A stretch of DNA of 5,550 nt from Deltaproteobacteria bacterium. Its GTDB lineage: Bacteria > Desulfobacterota > SM23-61. The DNA lies in contig JAOUFX010000258.1 of the NCBI GenBank assembly GCA_029857975.1, forward strand, positions 1-5,550, written 5' to 3'. The notes below the pieces were generated by a model that was given only the letters and a program-made list of their open reading frames with translations, did no database searches and was not told the origin of the DNA. How positions within the stretch are numbered: the first letter of the stretch is position 1; each line of letters starts with the position of its first letter. Below, one piece after another: positions 1-4,521 of this stretch. Made by a program: the position numbers and the translations under genes.

Positions 1-234
1 CGTGCCCACCGAGTAAATGCCTTCCGGGATTGGATTGTCATCCGTAGCCAACTTTTGAGTGGCCAGAAAAATCATTCGATCTTTCGCCAAGGCTTCATCA
101 ACTGCCTTAATTGAGGTCTCCCGCCCCACGAAAAGCGGCAGGATCATATAAGGAAAAATTACCGTATCGCGAACCGGTAATAACGGTAAGGTTTCTGGAA
201 TTTTAATTTGCTCTTCTTCGGGAAGATTTCCCAT
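1..234 (-). CDS. lon: Lon protease, N-terminal fragment (cut by left window edge)
   Basis: This is the first 78 codons of ATP-dependent protease Lon, the cytoplasmic AAA+ serine protease that degrades misfolded and regulatory proteins. Only the start of the N-terminal substrate-recognition (LON/PUA-like) domain is inside the window; the ATPase and Ser-Lys protease domains lie beyond the left edge. The diagnostic stretch is LPLLPVRDTVIFPYM at about residues 16-30, followed by PLFVGRETSIKAVDEAL, which matches the opening of bacterial Lon proteins closely. The ATG at 232-234 is well supported: GGAGGGG lies just upstream (240-246) and the conserved domain begins at the usual distance from the N-terminus. 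The frame is open to the edge with no stop. A near-consensus sigma-70 promoter sits about 90 bp upstream. I see no CIRCE-like heat-shock operator in the leader. Family assignment is confident from the motif; whether the rest is intact cannot be seen. Confidence 0.95.
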   Translation of the reverse strand, partial: MGNLPEEEQIKIPETLPLLPVRDTVIFPYMILPLFVGRETSIKAVDEALAKDRMIFLATQKLATDDNPIPEGIYSVGT

Positions 235-239
235 TGTTT

Positions 240-246
240 CCCCTCC
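240..246 (-). promoter_or_regulatory. lon ribosome binding site
   Basis: The minus strand reads GGAGGGG followed by AAACA and then the lon ATG. This strong Shine-Dalgarno match at normal spacing fixes the lon start at 234. Confidence 0.85.
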
Positions 247-322
247 AAGGCGGTGCAAAAAAATTTAGTGGCCCTTCAGGTTTAGCTTCTTTCCCAGGAC
301 ACAATTTTTAATCTTATGGATA

Positions 323-351
323 ATTATAATACTTCTCCCCCCTATAGTCAA
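323..351 (-). promoter_or_regulatory. Sigma-70 promoter of lon, -35 overlapping the dinG stop
   Basis: On the minus strand TTGACT (346-351) is separated by exactly 17 bp from TATAAT (323-328), a perfect -10 and a five-of-six -35. The expected transcription start is near 316, giving a leader of about 80 nt before the lon ATG. The TGA stop codon of the upstream helicase gene (348-350) lies inside the -35 hexamer, and the spacer carries a run of six G on the minus strand. The consensus match is read directly; activity is inferred. Confidence 0.85.
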
Positions 352-2270
352 CGAATAAGGGGAGCGAAGAATCGCTCGATTGCCTCCCGGTCATGTACTA
401 CAGGGCATGGAGGGAGACTTTTTATAAAGGCTTTTCCATAGCTCCTGGTTAATAGACGAGGGTCAAGGACGGCTAATAAACCATGATCTTGGCGTGTCCG
501 GATCAGCCGCCCCAAACCTTGTTTAAGGAGAATAATCGCTGAGGGTACTTGATAATCCCAGAATGGGCTTCCGCCGGAAGAAGCAATTCTTTCCAGCCTG
601 GCTTCCATGAGGGGTTCATTAGGCCAGGAGAAGGGCAGCCGATCCACGATCACACAGCTCAAAGCCTCCCCTTGAATGTCCACCCCCTCCCAAAAACTGG
701 CCGTGGCAAAGAGAACAGAATTCACGTCTTCTTTGAAGGTCTGGATTAAAGCCGATTTGGGTCGCTCTCCCTGCAAAAAACAGGTAAAAGGAAGTTGCCC
801 TTTTAACAACCTGTACGCTTCTTCCATGTTTTTAACACTCGTGAATAAGAGAAACGCCCTTCCCTGCGTTTTTTCAAGGATCTGTCGGATTTCCTCAACC
901 GCTTGCTGTAGAAACGATTGATGGTTGGGATCGGGTAAATGGGAAGGTAAATAAAGCAGGGCCTGTTGCTGCATATCAAAAGAAGAATCCAACATCAGCT
1001 CTTCCGTCACATCTTCCCAGGTGTCAACCAAACCCACACGCTTTTTAAAAAAGCGGAAGGTTCCTTGCGCTGAAACCGTTGCCGAAGTGAAGATAATTGT
1101 TTTCACCTGATTGTAAAGCTGTTCCTGAAGTTCTGGGGATACGTCGATGGGGGAAGCATGGAGGAATACACCTCTCCCTCTCACCTCGCACCAATAAACC
1201 AGACGCTTCTCGGAAAGATCCAAAATGGCCTGCAATTCCCTTTTTAACTCTTCAGCCCTCCGGCTTAAGGCCCGCATCCCTTCCGCAGGTTCTTTCATTC
1301 CTCCGATGTGAGCATTGATGGAAGTTAATCCTTCCATTAATTTTAGAGCCGGATCCTTATTTTTTTTAAGATGATTTTCCTTTAAGCGGTAGCGGGATTC
1401 ACCGCCGCGGAAAAGGGCAAAAAAATGTTCCTGGCTTTCGGAGATAAGGCTGGAAATTCTATTCAAAGCCTCATTTTTCAGTTTGGAGGCAGTTACTTCC
1501 CGGCGGACATCTCTGGCCAACTCTTCGCAGCGGAAATTGCTTACGGCTGATCCGAAATATTGGGTGGCTACCTCTTCCAGTTGGTGAGCCTCATCGAAAA
1601 TTACTGCTTCGTAACGGGGCAATACCTCTCCATACCCTTTCCAGCGGACGGCCAGGTCGGCAAAAAATAAGTGATGGTTGACGATTACCACATCAGACCC
1701 CGCTGCTTCCTGCCTCATACGGGTGATAAAACAGCGGTCAAAGAATTCGCAGCCCTGTCCGAGACAGGTTTCGCTCAACGCGCAAACTTCCTTCCATAAT
1801 TCCAGGTCTTCCGGAAGCTCCGCCAATTCGGCCCGGTCGCCGGTTTTGGTTCGACTGGCCCAGTTTTTCAAAGAATGAAAGTAAGCGATCTCCTCTAAAG
1901 CTTTCAACATGGGCTGGCGGGAAAAAAGGCGGAATCTTCGCCGGCAAAGATAATTCCCTCTCCCTTTCATGAAGGAAGCTTTAAATAAAAAACCTAATTT
2001 TCTCTGGATAAATGGGATGTCGCGAAAGTACAGTTGCTCCTGGAGGGTTTTGGTCCCGGTAGAGATGATAACTTTCTTGCCGCTCAAAACAGCTGGAATG
2101 AGATAGGCAAGGGTTTTCCCTGTTCCGGTTCCGGCTTCAACGATTAAAGAGCGCTCCTGGGCAAAGGCCCGGTTTACAGCCAGGGCCATCTGCCCCTGTT
2201 CCGGGCGATATTCATACGAACTCATTTTTTGAGCTAAAATTCCCGCCGGACCAAAAATTTTATCAATCAA
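348..2270 (-). CDS. dinG: DinG/YoaA-family ATP-dependent DNA helicase with Fe-S cluster
   Basis: This is a superfamily 2, XPD-like 5'-3' DNA helicase of the DinG/YoaA group, which unwinds damaged or structured DNA (R-loops, forks) in the cytoplasm. Numbering from the TTG start proposed here (640 aa), the motifs are: Walker A EAGTGTGKT at 45-53; four Fe-S cysteines at about C109, C169, C174 and C180, with the Cx4Cx5C spacing of DinG; DEAH box at 226-229; SAT motif at 396-398; FWEGVD at 526-531; and motif VI QGLGRLIRTRQD at 584-595. All elements are present, so it should be active. The frame is open up to a GTG at 2324 (658 aa), but that start would overlap the upstream gene by 58 bp and has no spaced ribosome site. 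The TTG at 2268-2270 overlaps the upstream TGA as TTGA and leaves the family's IFGP...YEYRP opening intact. A later ATG at 2225 would cut into that opening. DinG versus YoaA cannot be separated here. Confidence 0.93.
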   Translation of the reverse strand: MIDKIFGPAGILAQKMSSYEYRPEQGQMALAVNRAFAQERSLIVEAGTGTGKTLAYLIPAVLSGKKVIISTGTKTLQEQLYFRDIPFIQRKLGFLFKASFMKGRGNYLCRRRFRLFSRQPMLKALEEIAYFHSLKNWASRTKTGDRAELAELPEDLELWKEVCALSETCLGQGCEFFDRCFITRMRQEAAGSDVVIVNHHLFFADLAVRWKGYGEVLPRYEAVIFDEAHQLEEVATQYFGSAVSNFRCEELARDVRREVTASKLKNEALNRISSLISESQEHFFALFRGGESRYRLKENHLKKNKDPALKLMEGLTSINAHIGGMKEPAEGMRALSRRAEELKRELQAILDLSEKRLVYWCEVRGRGVFLHASPIDVSPELQEQLYNQVKTIIFTSATVSAQGTFRFFKKRVGLVDTWEDVTEELMLDSSFDMQQQALLYLPSHLPDPNHQSFLQQAVEEIRQILEKTQGRAFLLFTSVKNMEEAYRLLKGQLPFTCFLQGERPKSALIQTFKEDVNSVLFATASFWEGVDIQGEALSCVIVDRLPFSWPNEPLMEARLERIASSGGSPFWDYQVPSAIILLKQGLGRLIRTRQDHGLLAVLDPRLLTRSYGKAFIKSLPPCPVVHDREAIERFFAPLIR

Positions 2271-3109
2271 GCGTTTGACTTTCTTTGGAAGGCATTCATC
2301 GTGAAGGAGTACATGACGTAGCACTCCACGGCAAAGGGTGGAAAGCCTAAATAGCCTAAAAGCGGCATCTCAAAAATCTTCACATGATCCAAGATAGGAA
2401 CGGTGTAATGCCACTTGGCCTCGGCCCAATAGTTCCAAAATTCCCAGAGTAGGCCGCAAATTAAACCGGAGAGAAGCAGGCTATAAAGGGTCCGTGGATT
2501 TCCCCGCTCCAGATCCCCGAATAATGACTTCCTTCCCATCCAATAATTGAGTGGATCCAATAAAAAAATAAAACCCAGCCAAACAGGGGCAGCTAAATAT
2601 TTGGCAATCTCCGCAGAAGAAATTAAAGGAACTATTAAAGAAAAGGTACCAAAGATAAAAGAAGAATAAAGATGTTTTCTTTTTATTTTTAACGGCTTAA
2701 TTCTACCCTGGTAAAGTTGTCCCCAACTTTCCAGAGCTTCGGCGGTGATAAGTATAGCGGGCCATATTGTGGCAAAGGCCCAGGCGTAGCCTATCCAGCG
2801 TAAAAGGAGGTCTTCTGGCAGGCCTACGTAATGCCAGTTTTGAATGTAAAGGTTGTAGAACTCGAAGATCAACCAAAATCCCACCGACAAAGGAAGTATG
2901 AGGGCAAATTCTCCAGGGCGAGTGAGTATGAGGGATTTTCCTTTATTTCTATAAACTAAACTATCAATAAAAAAGATATAACCGCTCCAGACCAAAGGAG
3001 TAAAATAAATTTTCACAAAGGAAACATCGGCAAATAACAGAATTTCCGAGATTCCGATAATGCTAAGGCCAACCCAGCCGTGAAATTTCAGCTTCCTATT
3101 ATCAGGCAT
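2267..3109 (-). CDS. Uncharacterised polytopic membrane protein with internal duplication
   Basis: This is a 280-residue, very hydrophobic protein of no family I recognise. Likely membrane segments lie near residues 11-28, 35-52, 68-88, 104-124, 149-164, 172-190, 208-226 and 248-268, roughly eight in all, so it should sit in the inner membrane. The two halves resemble each other. VWSGYIFFIDSLVY (40-53) aligns without gaps with VWLGFIFLLDPLNY (176-189), and KSL recurs at 58-60 and 194-196. FEFYN...NWHY (82-94) then matches WEFWN...KWHY (222-235). The recurring Glu, Trp, His and Tyr at membrane borders are candidate functional residues. A basic linker (about 136-146) joins the halves. The ATG at 3107-3109 has only a weak AAAAGAA upstream. 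The stop codon overlaps the proposed TTG start of the helicase gene, so the two are probably co-expressed. No enzymatic or transport role can be assigned from sequence alone. Confidence 0.8.
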   Translation of the reverse strand: MPDNRKLKFHGWVGLSIIGISEILLFADVSFVKIYFTPLVWSGYIFFIDSLVYRNKGKSLILTRPGEFALILPLSVGFWLIFEFYNLYIQNWHYVGLPEDLLLRWIGYAWAFATIWPAILITAEALESWGQLYQGRIKPLKIKRKHLYSSFIFGTFSLIVPLISSAEIAKYLAAPVWLGFIFLLDPLNYWMGRKSLFGDLERGNPRTLYSLLLSGLICGLLWEFWNYWAEAKWHYTVPILDHVKIFEMPLLGYLGFPPFAVECYVMYSFTMNAFQRKSNA

Positions 3110-3118
3110 TTCTTTTAT

Positions 3119-3139
3119 ATTCTAACCCGGCATAGCCGG
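3119..3139 (-). promoter_or_regulatory. Possible weak promoter with CCGGC/GCCGG dyad before the membrane protein gene
   Basis: On the minus strand a TAGAAT hexamer (3119-3124), five of six matches to a -10 box, lies 9 bp before the ATG. Immediately upstream is the perfect dyad CCGGC-TAT-GCCGG (3127-3139), which would fall in the promoter spacer where a repressor could bind. There is no convincing -35 (a T-run lies at the right distance), and no T-tract follows the dyad on either strand, so it is not an intrinsic terminator. The dyad is certain; the promoter and operator roles are speculative. Confidence 0.3.
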
Positions 3140-3159
3140 AACAAAAAAGGTAATTTGAA

Positions 3160-3242
3160 AAATCCGAATATCGAAATCCGAAACAAAAACGATGTCTTGG
3201 ATGTGGATTATTGGAATTGTTTCGAAATTCGAAACTCGAAAC
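3160..3242. repeat. TCGAAAT-rich intergenic repeat (FEIRNSK-type spacer repeat)
   Basis: Two 21-bp copies at 3164-3184 and 3222-3242 match at 16 of 21 positions. Each is built from short units of the form TCGAAAY. Within the second copy and its flank is a perfect 17-bp palindrome, GTTTCGAA-A-TTCGAAAC (3219-3235). Translated on the plus strand, this kind of sequence gives the spurious peptide strings FEIRNSK / NIEIRNK, which I know as a signature of non-coding spacer repeats scattered through many environmental bacterial genomes. There is no gene here. Copy number elsewhere in this genome cannot be seen. Confidence 0.7.
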
Positions 3243-3250
3243 TTTTCCCC

Positions 3251-3282
3251 TTGGACCCTTGAACCCTCGACCCCTTAAACCC
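3251..3282. repeat. Four tandem 8-bp units, consensus TTGAACCC
   Basis: The units are TTGGACCC (3251-3258), TTGAACCC (3259-3266), TCGACCCC (3267-3274) and TTAAACCC (3275-3282). The last unit lies inside the end of the DUF1848-family gene: on the minus strand it reads GGGTTTAA and supplies the final valine codon and the TAA stop. The array directly adjoins the TCGAAAT repeat region, so the whole gap between the two genes is repeat sequence. Confidence 0.8.
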
Positions 3283-4072
3283 TATCCTTTCCAGGGGAGG
3301 CATAACAATACAAACATCCGTGTTTACACTGAAGAGAATACCAGCCAATGTCTATGCTATGGGTGCACCCACAGAGTTCCCGCTGCCCCTTGGCTTTTTC
3401 TCTTGAACAGGTCAATCCATCGGGGTGAATTTTGCTCAAAAATTCACCATCGATACAGCGTGAAATTGGAAACCTTTCCATGGAGCAAAAATGGATGTTC
3501 ATTCCATGCCTTTGGGCAAAACCGGCCAATTGCCGAGCTTGGTTAATCCTTTCATGATGAATCTGAGGAATGAGGCGCCAGCCTTTTTGCCCCAATCGGG
3601 TCACTACTTTTTTATAAGGCGAAACCCAACTCATTCGGCAGATCTTAATTCCGAAGGGAGCAATGGCCTCGGCTAATACTGGGAACAGATCAAAATTGCT
3701 GTATATTTTTCCATTCCTTTCCACTTTTAAAATGGGGTCAAACCTCCAGGAAATACGCAGGGCCCCCCCCACAAGGTCAGTTAGGGGCCCAATCATCCTG
3801 ACAGTTTCTTTCCAAGGGGGGATCTTAGGTTCAAATTCCCCTCCACCCATACCCGTAATGGTAAGGTGGACGTAAATCTGCCGATATTCTTTAAGAACTT
3901 TCTTTAACTCCCCTTCCATGACTATATTTTGGGGATTTTTGGTCCACACAACTATGGAGTGCACATCTTGGGGCGGATACTCCCTGAGACGTTCTACCAT
4001 CACCGCGGGGAAACATCCCACCAGATCAGTCCTGCGACTGGCCGATATGACAAGGAGATCTTTCCTACCCAT
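3275..4072 (-). CDS. DUF1848-family protein with C-terminal radical-SAM-like CxxxCxxC motif
   Basis: This 265-residue protein (269 if the TTG at 4084 is used) belongs by its motifs to the DUF1848 family, which has no established function. In the 265-aa numbering the signatures are ISASRRTD (9-16), VVWTKNP (41-47), HLTITGMGG (69-77), ISWRFDPI (107-114) and GQRELCGCTHSIDIG (229-243). The chain ends with CKHGCLYC (C249, C253, C256), the cysteine spacing that binds the 4Fe-4S cluster in radical SAM enzymes, but here at the C-terminus rather than near the N-terminus, as is usual for this family. Extra cysteines at 196, 206, 222, 234 and 236 could bind a second cluster. Only nine residues follow the last cysteine, and the final ones are encoded by a tandem repeat, so the tail may be truncated. 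Neither start has a clear ribosome site; ATG 4072 is preferred because a TTG start would leave almost no leader. A G8 tract lies at 3763-3770 but the frame stays intact. Confidence 0.88.
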   Translation of the reverse strand: MGRKDLLVISASRRTDLVGCFPAVMVERLREYPPQDVHSIVVWTKNPQNIVMEGELKKVLKEYRQIYVHLTITGMGGGEFEPKIPPWKETVRMIGPLTDLVGGALRISWRFDPILKVERNGKIYSNFDLFPVLAEAIAPFGIKICRMSWVSPYKKVVTRLGQKGWRLIPQIHHERINQARQLAGFAQRHGMNIHFCSMERFPISRCIDGEFLSKIHPDGLTCSREKAKGQRELCGCTHSIDIGWYSLQCKHGCLYCYASPGKDRV

Positions 4073-4092
4073 GTATTTTGCCAAGTTGGTCC

Positions 4093-4121
4093 ATCATACG
4101 GTTTCCCAGAGTGTTCGTCAA
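4093..4121 (-). promoter_or_regulatory. Sigma-70 promoter of the DUF1848-family gene
   Basis: The minus strand reads TTGACG (4116-4121), a 17-bp spacer, then TATGAT (4093-4098), five of six matches in each box. Transcription should begin near 4086-4087. That is only 2-3 nt before the TTG codon at 4084 and about 14 nt before the ATG at 4072, and no Shine-Dalgarno sequence fits either. The message may therefore be leaderless or very short-leadered. The promoter lies downstream of the 4186-4372 palindrome, so on this strand the palindrome is not part of the gene's own leader. Confidence 0.75.
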
Positions 4122-4185
4122 TGCATTTGCTCTGCTTGCCCCCTCCACTTTTCAATAGGTTGATGAATTTACTTTGGTTAACGGA

Positions 4186-4372
4186 GCCCGGACGGGAGGG
4201 TGATGAAAGAGGGAGCACCGGCGGGAAAAAGATCTGTTGCGGACCCGTGCTTGCCCTCCGCCAAGGAAGGCGGGATCGAAGGAAGGGAGGGCATTCGCGG
4301 TGGCAGTTCCGCCCTGTCCATGGAAAGGACTACCGCCTTGTGCTCCCGAGAGATTCACCCTCCCGTCCGGGC
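4186..4372 (+). ncRNA. 187-bp GC-rich interrupted palindrome; candidate structured RNA (strand tentative)
   Basis: The outer arms are a perfect 18-bp inverted repeat, GCCCGGACGGGAGGGTGA (4186-4203) with its complement at 4355-4372. Moving inward there is a symmetric 7x7 mismatch loop (4204-4210 / 4348-4354), then GGGAGCAC paired with GTGCTCCC (8 bp), a 1x2 bulge, and GGCGG paired with CCGCC. The interior can form three further hairpins: TGCCCTCC/GGAGGGCA enclosing CCGCC-AAGGAA-GGCGG as an alternative tip, GGTGG-CAGTT-CCGCC, and GTCC-ATGGAAA-GGAC. On the plus strand the 7x7 loop consists almost wholly of G-A and A-G oppositions and the GGTGG hairpin needs a G-U pair, which favours plus-strand RNA. 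On the minus strand the same loop is pyrimidine-pyrimidine. Length and a long closing stem recall 6S RNA, but I see no sequence match to 6S, RNase P, tmRNA, SRP RNA or a riboswitch I know. A MITE is the main alternative. The palindrome is certain; the RNA role is inferred. Confidence 0.45.
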
Positions 4373-4401
4373 CGGGCAGTCTCTTCCCCGACCCGGCGGG
4401 G
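4371..4401. repeat. GC-rich hairpin abutting the palindrome
   Basis: GCCGGG (4371-4376) is complementary to CCCGGC (4392-4397), and an overlapping alternative pairs CCCCG (4386-4390) with CGGGG (4397-4401). The two pairings are mutually exclusive. The hairpin overlaps the last 2 bp of the outer palindrome arm, so it could belong to the same structured element. No T-tract follows on either strand, so it is not an intrinsic terminator. Confidence 0.4.
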
Positions 4402-4521
4402 CAACAAGGGTCAGAGCATACAGCGCGACTTAATTCCTAATTTGGTCAGTCGATGGTTATTAGAAATTTTGGGTAATTCTGGAAAGTAAGCGGGGACTTA
4501 GGCTCGGTTCTTACCGAATAA
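4373..4521. other. Rest of the intergenic gap between the sigma-54 activator and the DUF1848-family gene
   Basis: The full gene-free gap runs from 4085 to 4521. Its left part holds the DUF1848 promoter (4093-4121) and AT-rich sequence with no convincing plus-strand promoter (4122-4185), and its centre is the palindromic element. The remaining stretch is GC-rich up to about 4430 and AT-rich after that. Just past the activator's stop codon is a small dyad, TCGGT-TCTT-ACCGA (4504-4517). On the plus strand it is followed by the T-rich ATAATTAATTTT, at best a weak terminator for plus-strand transcription; on the minus strand no U-run follows. I found no good promoter in this stretch and no credible coding region. 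Confidence 0.6.

Noticed and set aside
250..300. Intrinsic terminator after dinG using the seven-T run on the minus strand
   Set aside because: No stable GC-rich stem precedes the T-run, which lies inside the predicted lon leader.
348..2324. GTG at 2322-2324 as the helicase start
   Set aside because: It overlaps the membrane protein gene by 58 bp, lacks a spaced Shine-Dalgarno sequence, and adds 18 residues ahead of the family's usual N-terminus.
3080..3262. Plus-strand 60-codon frame giving a NIEIRNK/FEIRNSK peptide
   Set aside because: This peptide pattern is the translation of a non-coding spacer repeat, and its start lies antisense inside the membrane protein gene.
4186..4372. Identification of the palindrome as RNase P RNA, tmRNA, SRP RNA or a known riboswitch
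   Set aside because: I looked for the conserved cores (for example GAGGAAAGTCC of RNase P and GGAAGGAAGCAG of SRP RNA) on both strands and did not find them.
4176..4382. Target-site duplication flanking the palindrome
   Set aside because: The flanks (CGGA on the left, CGGG on the right) do not form a convincing direct repeat, so transposition is not demonstrated.
4152..4440. Several 65-80 codon frames on both strands over the palindrome
   Set aside because: They arise because the GC-rich palindrome lacks stop codons. They overlap one another in different frames and none has a plausible start signal or motif.
3929..4489. Plus-strand open frame of 186 codons across the intergenic gap
   Set aside because: It runs antisense through the DUF1848-family gene and then through the palindromic element. 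The peptide is Arg/Gly/Pro-rich with no recognisable motif and shows no ribosome site.
4504..4517. Terminator for the sigma-54 activator gene
   Set aside because: The 5-bp stem has no U-tract after it on the minus strand. Only plus-strand transcription would meet a T-rich stretch, and the stem is weak.
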